Shown here piece by piece: positions 9,755-21,071 of a stretch of DNA of 64,000 bases (the stretch's first letter is position 1; every line of letters starts with the position of its first letter). Location: NCBI GenBank assembly GCA_050084985.1, contig JBITNC010000001.1:175832001-175896000 (forward strand). The letters are read 5' to 3'. Under the pieces are notes generated by a model that saw nothing but the letters and a program-made list of their open reading frames with translations, was not told the DNA's origin and searched no databases. A program made the translations under genes and the position numbers. This stretch comes from Nageia nagi (Eukaryota > Pinophyta).

Positions 9755-11901
9755 AATTGTATATTGTAGACTATTTATTTATTTGTATTCATTCATATAT
9801 TTGCACAATTTAGAGTCTACATTTTGTTGAACCCCAATGTATCTTACAAACCCTAGAATTTTTATTTTAGGGCATTATTTTTTTTTAGGATTCTTGCATT
9901 GGAAACCCTTGGTTTTATTTTCTTTTTGATTGAGTTAATTTTCTTCAATTTTATTGCTTCAAAAAAATGGAACATTTGGTATGGAAAATGAACATTTCAT
10001 ATGTTATTCTTATAATTACTGTTTCAAACAAAATGCATATTTTACTAATGAAATTCAAGGCCATTGTATCTTTGAAAATCTAGTATAATATAGCATGATT
10101 GCATTATCTATGAAATATTATATATTTGAATGGTTATTTTCAAATCCAATTGAATGGATTCTTTCTCTTGAGTGATATCATCATTACACAGATAAATTGA
10201 ATATATGGTCAAATGTTGCTAATTCATGATGTATCTTGAAAATGTTATGACAAATGATAATGTTGTTTCGAATATAACATGATGCAAAATGATATGGATG
10301 ATCATCAATTGAATATATTTCAAATTTTTGCACTCCATATGAAAAACAACTCACACCACTAGCAGCATGCAATGACTATAAAATATTTGTAATTGGGGCA
10401 TATTGAAATTTCATTGAATATTTGCTTATTTATGTGATTATTTCATATATTTGTAATGGTTCATTGAATTTTTTCACATTTGTTAAATACATGTCTAGAA
10501 AATTTTAGGTATACCACACTACCAATGGCATGCATTCACTTTGAAAATTTATGCAAATTGAATTATTGAAATGCAAGGCCACTGAATGTTTGAATATTTT
10601 GTACATTTATGAAAAATGAATGTTATTATTCATTATTCTACTAACAAATATTTTCAAATCCATGGTCACTCCATGAGCAACATGGATATAACAAGCCTAG
10701 GTTATTAAATAGGATCTCATGCACTTGCTCTTCATAGACTATGAGTCATCTATCATAGTAGACGGTATATCATGATTTATAGCACTATGAGTCGCATCGA
10801 CCATAGTGACTCAGTGCATATTATATTAATTCCATCCTTGCTTTTTACTTTGCTTATTATTTTATGGATGTGATCTATGTGGGTATATTTTGCTTTGTTC
10901 TGTAAGTATTTTTTGGGTGAGCAAGATTGACATAGATCGCTCACCTCATATAGGGACTTCAATTTTGGCTTTCTTACTTGATGCAACATGAGCTAGGGGA
11001 AACCAAGACCAAAATAAGGCAAACAACATACCATACTTGGAATATTGATCAAAACAAAGAAGTTTGCTTTACTATTGAATTTTTTTTCTCTTCTCTAGAC
11101 TTCTTTGGATTATGCAATTTCAATGCTTTTAATTTCATATCTAAAGAGGGGCAAAATGTAGACAACTAAAAATGATTTATTATTTATATAATAAATCATA
11201 TATAGACTTCTTAAATGATTTAATGCAATATTACATATGTCATGATAAAAGGATATTATAATGCAATGCTATGTGCTTTATTAAATGTTATATCATATTT
11301 CATGGTCTAATTTTAAAGTATATTGAATATAAAAATGATTATATTATTGCAAGAGGTTGGCCTTCACTTCTTTCTATGTCTTTTACAAGTTACATAAATA
11401 GGTTGATAGGTTGATCTCCAGATATCGAAACTATTTTGATATTGATAAATAACTCTGATAGGTGGTTGTCAACTGTAATGATATCTCTAGATGACACCTA
11501 TCTTGAGAATTTGTTATACTATGAATTCTAGACTTTCTATCTTTGGTGCACATCATAATTTGATACATTCCATGCAGTTAGCGATGCGCTTCTAATACGT
11601 TAGTAGCAGCATGCTTCTTTCAAGCCATCAACGACATGCATCTTCTAGATCAAGGGTTCCAAACTTAGATGGTTGAGCTATTGGTTCATGCACATGAATA
11701 TTAGTTGTGATATCACCATGAATCTGATCCCAATCCTCTAAAGATTCATCACTATCTACTTTCGAGGATTGTACATACATTTCATATGAGGTGCATGCTT
11801 TTCATGTATATTTGTTGCTATATGATATAGTGTCTATTGTATATTGTAGATTATTTATTTATTTGTGTTTATTCATATATTTGCACAATTTAGAGTCTAC
11901 A
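9755..11901 (+). mobile_element. Non-autonomous LTR element G, 3' portion
   Basis: The 3' LTR is 11157-11901 (745 bp). It begins TGTAGACAAC and ends GAGTCTACA, giving a 7-bp terminal inverted repeat TGTAGAC/GTCTACA. It is preceded by a polypurine tract (AAAGAGGGGCAAAA, about 11143-11156). The last 67 bp of a 5' LTR copy are at 9755-9821, nearly identical to 11835-11901; the rest of that 5' LTR lies left of copia A, outside the window. The internal region (9822-11156, 1335 bp) has no recognisable gag or pol, so this is a LARD/TRIM-like non-autonomous element. I could not identify its primer binding site. PPR-like sequence starts immediately after 11901. Confidence 0.7.
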
Positions 11902-13849
11902 GTTATGTATGCCTTAAAAAACCTCATGAATTATTTGACAAAATATCTCATGGAAATGCAATTTCATGGAATACATTTATTAGAATATTTTTTTTTAGTG
12001 AACAAAGTTTCTATTTAGTTGTTTATAAATGACTACATTAGTTTTCTTACATATATATAATTGGTTATGATTACAAGTATCACTTGCATTTGATTTTATT
12101 AAATTTGGTATAAAGTTACATTTGGTATCAGATATTTTTGAGAACTAGGAGAAGCATGAGGAGAGATAGACTTTGGATTTGATTTCCATATTTGTAAATT
12201 TGCATTCACCTTTTATCGAACAACCACCATATATAGTGGTTAATGTCCTACCCAGACAAAAAAAAAAAAAGAATAATTTGTACATGCATAAATAACAATA
12301 ATAGAACTTGTTTGAAAAATGACTATTAAAAATGTGTGGTTCTTCCATAGCTTGCATGTAGAATTTCCCATAACAGAAAATGTTGGTAACTAAATGCTCA
12401 AATGCTTATATTGGTTTGCAATATATACCAAGCTATATACTCATCATGCTTATTTAAAGAGCAAGGAAGGTAGAAGGCTATCATAAAGAAGCTTTGAACT
12501 TCATTATCAAGGTACCTATTAAACCTTACTTGCATGTGTGGATGTGTCTGTCTAGTACTTGTAGATTACATAAGAATTTAGAAACAAGGGAATGTATTTT
12601 AGCAAATACCCCATCGAAATATAGCCTCATGGAATGAATGGATTGTAGCATATGCATAAAATATATTTTGTAAAAAGGCACATCAATCATCTAACAAAAA
12701 TGCCTCATGAATATGTAGTCTCATGGAATGCAATGATTGCGATGTATACTTTGAAAGACCTCGTGAATTATTTGATAAAATACATCATGAAAATGTAGTT
12801 TCATGGAATACATTTATAAGAATAATTCTTTTGGTGAACAAAATTGTCATTTAGTTGTTTACAAATGACTATATTAGTTTTCCTTTCAATATATAATTAG
12901 GTATGATTTGGTTGCTATATTTGTAAGTTTGTGTTGACCTTTCATGTACAATTTATCATTGAATGATGTGATTATGAATTCTCTGATAAACATGTATGCA
13001 ACATATGGAAAAATAAGTAATACCATTTTAATTATCATTTTCATATATTGCATGCTACATATGTATAATTCTAAATCATATAATGTATTGTTCAATTCAT
13101 CTCTAGGCATCAACATGATCATGTCATACCATACATTTACATTTTAAAAATCTAAGTAAAATTTCATTTTATCTCATTGATTTTATTTTATGTAATTATC
13201 CAATTTTATTATTCATTTTTATGCCATTAACTAAGCACTTGATATGTTATTAACCACCTCAAACCACCTACAAGACACATCTAACAATGGTCGTCCATCC
13301 AATGGTCTTGCCATCCCCGTTGTATAAAATGCAAACATAGTGTAAGATGCACCAAACGTGGAGAACAACTAAGAATATTCAACATAAAATGTGACAAAAG
13401 GCCCATCAATCATTTGACAACATGCAGATGTAGTCTCATGGAATGTAATTATCGTCATGTATACTTTGGAATACATATGTCCTAGAAATTATTTGGCAAA
13501 ATGCATGATGTAAACACAATTTCAAGAAATACAATGATTGGATGATATACAAGTCATGGATACAGCAAGGATGCCCTTAGAATGCCTCATCAAAATGTAG
13601 TCTAATGGAATGCAATCATTGCAAGATACGCACAAAATGTATTTTCTAAAAAGGTCCATCAATTATTTTATAAAATACCTCATCAAAATGCAATCTCATG
13701 GAAAACATGACGAATATTATGAAAAGGCCTTAGTATTTTTTAAGCAATTGCAATTATCACATGTAAAGCTAAATACTGCAAACTTTACCAACATTCTTCT
13801 AGTAGTTGAAAATGGCTTTTCGTTGAATGATAGGTTATTAGTGCCCTGA
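11902..13849 (+). pseudogene. Decayed PPR gene sequence, several motif units
   Basis: Plus-strand pieces match plant PPR (PLS-type) repeats, RNA-binding proteins of organelles. Examples are the LFDKMP-RDVVSWN-like signature at about 12750-12815 and 12690-12740, LSLNDVIMNSLINMYATYG at about 12953-13010, ARYAQN at 13622, and EYYEKALVFFKQLQLSHVKL then ANFTNILLVVENG at about 13710-13815. Units at 11902-12070 and 12749-12905 are near-duplicates of each other. Stops and frameshifts are frequent and no full protein survives. The sequence is cut at 11901 by element G and at 13850 by a solo LTR, and resumes at 14955. PPR families are large in land plants. Confidence 0.72.
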
Positions 13850-14954
13850 TGTAATGTCCCCAAATTTGTAAAACGTCCACTTTCTCTCCTCTTGGAGTGT
13901 GACGTTCATGGCAAAGGAGGAGAAACCAAAAATAAATTAATTTAGGAGTATTTTATTAATATTTTGCATTTATTTCTATAACCAAGGCTAAAGAGACCCT
14001 TGAGGCACTCACCCTTGGATTTTATTTAATTAATCTGGCTTAATTATTTGTAATTAATGTAATATTAGTCTCTCATAATGGGACGTTGCATTTATGAGCC
14101 ATTGGTCTTGTAATTTGGCATCTCTAGGCAACCATTATGGGACGTTGGGCTTCCTAGGTCCCTAGATGATTTAATTTGTCATCCTAAGACACTAGAAGAG
14201 GGACGTTGCACTTTGGGTGATTCCAAGGTATGAGAGATCATGTTATAAAAGGAGATGGGATGCATCATTTGGGGGCATGCTTAAAGATCATCAAAGTTTA
14301 TCTCTTTCCGGGGTTAGCAGCTAGTGGAGTTGCAGCTTTCTAGCTAGCTTAGTGGGAGAGCTCGAGCTAGTGTGGAGGATTTCTTACCTAAGCTAGGATA
14401 GTAGCTCGAGCCAGTGAGGTGGAGTTGCTAGAGTAGCTCGAGCTAGTGAGGTGGAGTTACTGGAATAGTTCGAGCCAGTGTGGTGGAACTATTCCGTCCC
14501 TAATCCAGATCCAGCCAGTGGGGTAGATCTAGATCTAGCCAGTGCGGCCATATTCCAGATCTAGATCTAACCTGCCAAATCAATGTGAGGAGGCATGTCC
14601 TAGATCTAGACCAGCCAAATCAGTGTGAGGAGGCTCGTCCAGCATTAGGGAGAAGAGATTGAAGAACTTACAGGGCCAGATCATCCAAATCTGCCTTGTG
14701 AGGGCAAACGTCCCCCTTCTTGAGCATTTGGGTATTTTTCCTTGAGTATTGTACTTGTCCATTTGGGACGTCCCAGCTCTTGAAGAATAAAATTCATTTC
14801 TGGCTCTATTTCTTGTTCAATTTGCAGATCCGATTTGAATTGAGGTAGATAGAAAAATATAAAAATATATATAAATACCTAAGTAGTGATATTTGAACTT
14901 TGGAATATTACACTTTAACAAAAATCGCATTTTGTGAGTTTTGGGGATATTACA
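13850..14954 (+). mobile_element. Solo LTR of the gypsy gag-protease family
   Basis: A 1105-bp copy beginning TGTAATGTCC and ending GGATATTACA, with no internal sequence. It is flanked by the perfect 5-bp duplication CCTGA (13845-13849 and 14955-14959), so it was a complete insertion later reduced by recombination between its LTRs. It keeps more CpG and CHG cytosines than the LTRs at 36-1140 and 3594-4698, which suggests a younger insertion or less decay. It splits a PPR motif: sequence to its left ends in an ENGFSLND-like piece and sequence to its right continues DMHAKCGT. Confidence 0.92.
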
Positions 14955-15062
14955 CCTGATAGATATGCATGCAAAATGTGGAACAATACATGAGCTCCAA
15001 GAATTGTTTGGCAAGATGCATGATGCAAACATAATTTTATGAAATGCAATGATTGGAGGATA
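14955..15062 (+). pseudogene. Continuation of the decayed PPR gene
   Basis: Directly after the solo LTR the plus strand encodes LIDMHAKCGTIHELQELFG, then KMHDANII and NAMIGGY. This matches the PPR consensus LVDMYAKCGSIEDARELFDKM..VVSWNAMIAGY almost position for position, with one TAG replacing Trp. A further isolated match, NDVVLSCLIDMYAKC, lies at about 15342-15390 and may be another unit of the same gene. Confidence 0.75.
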
Positions 15063-15975
15063 TTAATCCAATCACCCCACGTGTCAATAGCCACTTAGAG
15101 ATATAATATTTTTCATTTGCATTGATTCATGTCATATGTCAAGAAAATTGCATATAGTAAATGTTGCATGTGTCATCTCAACAATAGATCATGCAATGAT
15201 TTGCATAGACAAAAAAATGATAAATGGTATTATAATATGATGCTATACATTCGTATATTTCATTTCACTTCATGCATTTTATTTCAAACAATATGATATT
15301 CCAATATTTATTGTGTTTCCAAATTTCTATGGTTTCATTAAATGATGTGGTTCTTAGTTGCTTGATAGACATGTATGCAAAATGTTAAAGAATACACAAG
15401 GTACAAAGTATTGTTCAATAGCGTTACTACTTTAACCTAATTAATGTAACTCATGTTATTCTTCCCAATGCATGCATTGACAAATCATATCATGTTCCAT
15501 GTTGCTCCATAAAGTATTGTTTCATGCCAAACCAAGATTGATTACACTTATTCAAAGCACTTAACACAACTCATTTTATTCTTTCCAATGTATACATTGA
15601 CACTCGCCATCCTACATTGGTCTTGCCAATGCACAAAAGGGAAAAAGCCAATAACACATTATATTAAAGACAACAAAAAGCTACATCGAGAAATGTTAAT
15701 CCAAGCATCCCATGTGTCATTTGCCACCTAGAGATATAATACTTTTTTTTTTCATTTGCATTGATTCATGTCATATGTCAAGAAAATTGCATATAATAAA
15801 TGCAACATTTGTATCATCTCAACACTAGATCATGGCATGATTTGCATAGGCACAAAATTGACAAATGGTATTATAATGTAATGTTATACATTCATATATT
15901 TCATTTGATTTCATTTCATGCATATTTTCAAACAATATAATATTCCAATATTTATTGCTTTCCAATTTTCTATAT
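15053..15975 (+). repeat. Dispersed direct repeat pair of about 250-290 bp
   Basis: Positions 15053-15300 and 15688-15975 are related copies. Both contain AGAGATATAATA, CATTTGCATTGATTCATGTC, ATGTCAAGAAAATTGCATAT and CAATATTTATTG in the same order. They separate PPR-like fragments and probably reflect a segmental duplication inside the pseudogene region. No coding function is seen. Confidence 0.75.
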
Positions 15976-16850
15976 AATTTTGATAAGCAAAATGAACTTC
16001 CATTTTATTTTGGACAATTTACAATCCGCAGTTACAACAATTCAAGGTATGTGCAAATGCTTACTACATTCATTTCCTATCAATTTCAATCAAATTTTAC
16101 ATTGGTTTTATTAGTTGACAAATATCAAACAAGTAAAATAAATAATGTATTCATGCCTACCTAAAATATTATAGATAATAGATTCATATAAAATTTAACA
16201 TACTTTATTTTATTTAAATTTTTAAAAATCAATACTATACTGATTTAGACTCATATAAAAGGCAAAATTACTTTTTTTTTAATGAATAAATTGAATTTCT
16301 CATTATGTAAGTTATATCTTCTTAATCATCATTAATATATATTTTATTATTAAAACATATAATAAAACAATTGTAACCTTATCATATAAAATGATTTTAT
16401 ATGCATCTATTACTTATTTTATTCATTAATCCCTTCCGCATTTCCATTGCACAAAAAGATGCAATTCCTAGTTTATTTTTACAGTATAATTAGTAACATA
16501 AAATTATGTTATCTAATTTTAAATTATAGTAAAAAATATGAACATGTTACATATAAATCTATTACATGGATCTCAGGCATTTACAGTCTCATCACTTCTG
16601 TGTGAAATCGATATACCTTGCATTGAAAAAGAGGAACAATTCCAAAACAGTGTCTGCAAAGCAAAGAGGGATTTCAATTATATCCATGACTCGGATAATC
16701 CACCAAAATTGCACCAATCTATGGCTAACAACAGATTGTGAAATACATATGAATAAAACCCTCCACAAAAATGAATTTAATCAAACACCAAATACAATCC
16801 CATAGTCCATGTAGTGTCTATGTATGTAGGGCTTTGCTATGACTGCAGTA
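15976..16850. other. AT-rich gap and 3' flank of the HSPRO gene
   Basis: About 16160-16540 is very AT-rich with no coding sign. The part nearest the gene (about 16560-16850) is less AT-rich and would contain the 3' untranslated region of the minus-strand gene. No poly(A) signal can be assigned with confidence. Confidence 0.4.
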
Positions 16851-18401
16851 CTATTCAGAAGATATGCTTAAGGAGTTGCATATTGAAGTGGTGGATGTTT
16901 TGTAGCAGTCACTAGATTCAGTACCAGGTTTTTGCAGCCCTTCAACGATTTTAGACTTCATTTGGGTTATAGGATTGCGGTACCAATAGTCACTCAGGAA
17001 TGTCTTGGCACCATCTGCACTTGGAAAATATGGTGGTTCAGAGTATAGTTGTGTAAGGGCGTCAGAGGCACCACCTATATATGATGGCCCATTCATTTCG
17101 GCACTACCCATGACTAGCACCACCAATTGCTGATATGAGAAGAAGAAACTTTTCATTGCGGCTTCAATAGCTTGAAAGGCCAACAATAGATGAATTGTGC
17201 CACAAGAAATAGTACTATCTTGCACTTTTTTTCTTGGTAATTTATGAAAATAAAACAACTGCATAACTGCTTCTTGAAGTCTTGGTCCGCCCTTGGGATC
17301 AGCATCAACACCCATAACTTTTGGCACAAGATGTCTTAGATCCTTGCATCCATGTGCGAGGCTTCTCAAAGCTGTAGATTTGAGACAATATGCACCACTT
17401 AAGTTACTAGCCCTGTTGATAGCTAACTGGTGCTTAAGGCAAAGAAAATCATCTGGATCCACTAAAAAGAACAAGTTCTCAATGTCTGCAAGCAATTTCC
17501 AAATCCTTTCAAGGATCCAACAGTCTTTGGATGCTCCCACCACATCCCCATCTATTCTTTGACGTATTCTCATCAAAAATTGTTGGGCAACGAACAACCA
17601 CGCTTCACGGATCTGATGGGCAGTGCAAAGTGTGTGATCTTCTGCATTGTAGAACTGTGTGGATTGCTTAAAGGAGTATAGATACCTTGGTTTGCAGATT
17701 TTGTCATATTCTAGAATAGGCTTGCCTGATAGATTTGGCTCGCCAAGGCCTAAAGTGAAAGGAGCTCTCTCCATATGACATTCAATTGCAAGCCATATCC
17801 TAGAGACCATAGCTTCAGCCCTTTTCCATGTACCCAAGCGAGGAAGCAAACTCTCCTCACTTATTCTACTAACCACTGGTGAGGCCCCGGGCCTCTGCCA
17901 TACCTCTTGTGCAACTTTGGTGGCAAGAATACCATTACTTACAGACAATTGAACTGTGGGTGCATCCTTGTCACCTTCACATATCATTGATATCAACTCT
18001 AGCTGCAAACCAGTTAAGCGTTCGAGCGCTTTTTTCCACTGATCTTTGTTAATATAGGGCCTTTTGTCACATAGGACTGATGAAATCAACCTGAAAGTTA
18101 TCTCCAAAGATTGTAAAGCTGGTTTTAACATTAGCTCTGAACGCCAACTAAGCCATTCCTTATATTTCCAGTTTGTCATCAAATCTGGGAGATGCACATA
18201 TAGCTCATATGCTTCACACTCGTATGGAGATGGTTCTATGGATTCTTCAATGAAAAAAGAACGATTCATGGGGCCTGATAAAGATGGTGGTCTTTTGTAA
18301 ATCAAGTCATAGCTATCCTGTATCCCTTTAAGTGAAATACTACTACCTTGAAATCCTTCAATACCTTCCATGCTATTGGTGCTGCTTCTGACCTCCATCA
18401 T
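16851..18401 (-). CDS. HSPRO: HSPRO / Hs1pro-1 family protein, intact
   Basis: A 516-residue uninterrupted frame, the only intact gene in the window. It matches the plant HSPRO family (sugar beet Hs1pro-1, Arabidopsis HSPRO1 and HSPRO2), stress and basal-resistance proteins reported to bind the beta-gamma subunit of the SnRK1 energy-sensing kinase. Hallmarks: AYELYVHLPDL (64-74), RPYINKDQW (114-122), SEESLLPRLGTWKRAEAM (181-198), AFTLGLGEPNL-like block APFTLGLGEPNLSGKP (213-228), DCWILERIWKLLADIE (293-308), DPDDFLCLKHQL (315-326), DPKGGPRLQEAVMQLF (368-383), FFFSYQQLV (419-427) and EPPYFPSADGAKTFL (455-469). No signal peptide or membrane segment is seen. Family members are commonly intron-free and 440-480 residues; here the N-terminus and the C-terminal Ser/Thr-rich tail are longer. 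The first of two ATGs is taken as start; Met11 is an alternative. Confidence 0.95.
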   Translation of the reverse strand: MMEVRSSTNSMEGIEGFQGSSISLKGIQDSYDLIYKRPPSLSGPMNRSFFIEESIEPSPYECEAYELYVHLPDLMTNWKYKEWLSWRSELMLKPALQSLEITFRLISSVLCDKRPYINKDQWKKALERLTGLQLELISMICEGDKDAPTVQLSVSNGILATKVAQEVWQRPGASPVVSRISEESLLPRLGTWKRAEAMVSRIWLAIECHMERAPFTLGLGEPNLSGKPILEYDKICKPRYLYSFKQSTQFYNAEDHTLCTAHQIREAWLFVAQQFLMRIRQRIDGDVVGASKDCWILERIWKLLADIENLFFLVDPDDFLCLKHQLAINRASNLSGAYCLKSTALRSLAHGCKDLRHLVPKVMGVDADPKGGPRLQEAVMQLFYFHKLPRKKVQDSTISCGTIHLLLAFQAIEAAMKSFFFSYQQLVVLVMGSAEMNGPSYIGGASDALTQLYSEPPYFPSADGAKTFLSDYWYRNPITQMKSKIVEGLQKPGTESSDCYKTSTTSICNSLSISSE

Positions 18402-18450
18402 TCCAAATAAATTGCTTCCTAGAATAAGTCCTAAATTTAGCTGTAAGCCT

Positions 18451-20496
18451 CTGCAAAAATCCAGTTTTGGACCAAATTTTAATCAATCCTTCTGAAAACA
18501 AAGCATGGCTAATAATAACCACAATGCATGAGCAGAAAAAATAATTTCTTTGAATCTACATGTATAGTAACAGCTTCAGAAACCTAACATAATTCCCTGA
18601 AAAATACAATAGCAAATCGCTAAATTCGATCTTCATACAAAGACCAATACTACTAGCCCTAATAATCTAATCAACATAAGTCAAATCATACAATGAACAA
18701 GATTTTGGTTCCATCCCAAGAAGGCTTACAAGATTTTGGTTCCAATACAAAAAGGCATACAGAATTTTGACCCCACGCGTAATTCAAATCATGTCCCAAG
18801 AATCCAAATAATTAAATTGAGGAATGGATTTTTACTCAATATGCAACCAAAACATAAAATTAAAATCAGGCTTGTTTTAATGAAGAAACAAATACAGAAT
18901 TTGGTTCACATACACAAGCAGCAATAAGACTTGGATTTCAATATAGAAACCACTACAAGCAAGAAAAATATACATTGGGAAAAAAGTGTACTGCATAGAT
19001 GTGTAATGCGAACTAATAAAAAATTACTCTTCCACCCGTAAACAAAAACTCTTCTAAGTTTGAAGCCAACGAATCACTAAATGGTTAACGAAGACTATAG
19101 TTTTTCATTTTTTAAGCTATTGAAAGGATATGTTACGTTTCATCATGTACATTATGTTCCATGAGGATGGGTATCCACCTTTAGTATCTTCGTATCATTG
19201 TTTTTTTCAATTTGGAGATGGAGGATAGATTTGAAATGTTCTCCTTTCGTATTGTATTCTTGAGAGAGTAGGAGAAACATTTTTTTAAGTTGAAGGTACA
19301 TTCAGTCGTACTGTTCTTAAAACGATATCTTCAAGATTCTTAGCTTCTTTAAAATGCCAAAGGTTTTTTACACATGTAGACATGCTGTAGCATTAAGGTT
19401 TGATGTGCTATGCAAATCTTGAATCTTGATATGTTGTACAAACTAGAAACACTTACAAAATTGTGAACATGTTGTACAAGCTAGAAATTAAAAATTTCAA
19501 TGCATGTGACAAGCTTATCAATTGGCAGTTGCCATTTACTATAATCTATAATATAAACAAACAAGTTGTTAGATATAAAGTATTGTTTACAAGTTTACAA
19601 TTGTTACAAACTTACAAACATACTATTACAAGTTTATAATTGTTACAACTTACAAACAAACATACTGTTACAAATTTACAAACAAACAAACATAATATTA
19701 CACTTACGAGTATAAACATACTATTACAACTTACAAGTTTATAAAATATAAATAAAGATGCAGTTCCAAATTTACATTGTTACAAACTTACAACTGTTAC
19801 TTGCAAGTTACAATCCTTACAAGTTTACAAATACTCTCATATATATAATATATATCTATAATTCTATGATAATAAAATATGATTTAAATTTATGAATTTC
19901 ACATATTTAATAATTTGATTATATTTACATTTTAATTTAATAATTAATTAAAATTTTATAAAAATATTAAAAAATAAAAAATTTCAATACTTTTTATATA
20001 TATTTATAATTGTATTATATTTTAATATTGTCCTACTCCATCATTCTCAAGATTACATCCAAAACGTATCAATCTCAGATGCATCCCACTATCTACGTCC
20101 CAAAAACTTCATGGAACATAATCACGAAGGATAAAACAAGAATACTTTCGAGCTTCTTCGTTGTTGTAAGCATAGCTGCACATCTTGCCTATTAGATACC
20201 AACGGCTAGACGGTAAAGTATTTGGCCTAATTCACCCCAGAACATAACCAATGATGAAGGGTAAGGACAAAAATGGAAATGAACTTTTCAGAAACTTGTT
20301 GCCTTGTATGTTTGTGGGGTATGTACGAGGACAAAATCTGCTCAGAAGTTGCACCCAATAAGTTTTTCAAAATGAATACAGGTTTTGTTTCAAAACAGAG
20401 GTCGAAAGAATACAGGGAACCAATGAACTCAAATTAGATGATGCAGAAATCCTATGATATAAGCTAACCCCAGAAAATATTGTTGGTAGTACATAC
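18451..20496 (-). other. Possible intron in the HSPRO 5' leader
   Basis: On the minus strand a strong donor, GAAG|GTATGT, has its first intron base at 20496. An acceptor, TTTTTGCAG|AGG, ends at 18451, 50 bases upstream of the HSPRO ATG. Removing the 2046 bp between would join a leader exon (from about 21035) to a short untranslated segment before the start codon. This is inference from splice-site shape and position only; an unspliced leader starting closer to the gene is the alternative. Confidence 0.35.
19440..19860. repeat. Low-complexity TTACAA-rich tract
   Basis: Irregular iterations of ACAAGTTTACAA, CTTACAAACA and GTTACAA, ending in AT-only sequence. It lies within the proposed leader intron and has no coding or structural role that I can see. 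Confidence 0.7.
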
Positions 20497-21071
20497 CTTC
20501 TGTTTTGTCCTTATAGCTTAACCTTGTTCCAAAAGTTACCAAAGTCTGTATGTTTTGGATCCTTACCACTTCTGGAGGATAGAAAAATTCGTTGTTGGGT
20601 ACTGAATTCGATTTGGTGCAGGCCTAATATGAGCAAGTACCTATATCTTAGGATATCCCAAGAGCTATATAATCCCCAAACTTAAATCAAAAAACAAAAT
20701 TGCAACAACTAGGGCCCAATGTTTCTCTAACTTCCCACAGTTGAAATGGGAGGGAACTGTCTCAGAGCTGAATCGGGTCACCACCTTAAGGTTCTTTGGG
20801 GCGTTTTCAGACACACCCGATACAATATCTTGGGAGTATGGAGGATTTGGATTGAGATTGAATGCAGAAACACAAGCAAGACATAGATTTCTTTTTGACA
20901 GGCAATGGGACGAGGCTTCTTGAGAGTTTTTATGGAAAATGGTATAGCAACTTGAGAGTTCTTGATGGGCACGGAATAGGGATTTAGAAAGGATGATGTT
21001 GTGAAACTTCGGAGCAGGCAATTGAGGTGTGTGGGATAAAATCAACATGTCTGGGTACACCCATATATATG
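20497..21071 (-). promoter_or_regulatory. Candidate promoter and leader exon upstream of HSPRO
   Basis: On the minus strand CATATATATGG (about 21070-21060) is a TATA-like box, and the roughly 540 bp after it is less AT-rich than its surroundings and ends in a strong splice donor at 20497/20496. A 127-codon ATG frame (21048-20665) runs through it. Its ATG is only about 12 bases from the TATA-like box, probably upstream of transcription start, and its product resembles nothing I know. I therefore read this as promoter and leader rather than a gene. It could instead be the first exon of an unrecognised gene. Confidence 0.35.

Noticed and set aside
10700-11000. Possible gene inside element G
   Set aside because: Short frames on both strands give no recognisable motif and the internal region is too short for gag-pol; it is better seen as a non-coding interior.
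19440-19860. TTACAA-rich tract as telomere-like or satellite DNA
   Set aside because: The iterations are irregular and do not match the plant telomere repeat TTTAGGG or a fixed period.
20665-21048. A 127-codon frame resembling an organelle-targeted protein start
   Set aside because: Its ATG lies only about 12 bases from a TATA-like box, it has no recognisable mature domain and no conserved motif; promoter and leader sequence is the simpler reading.
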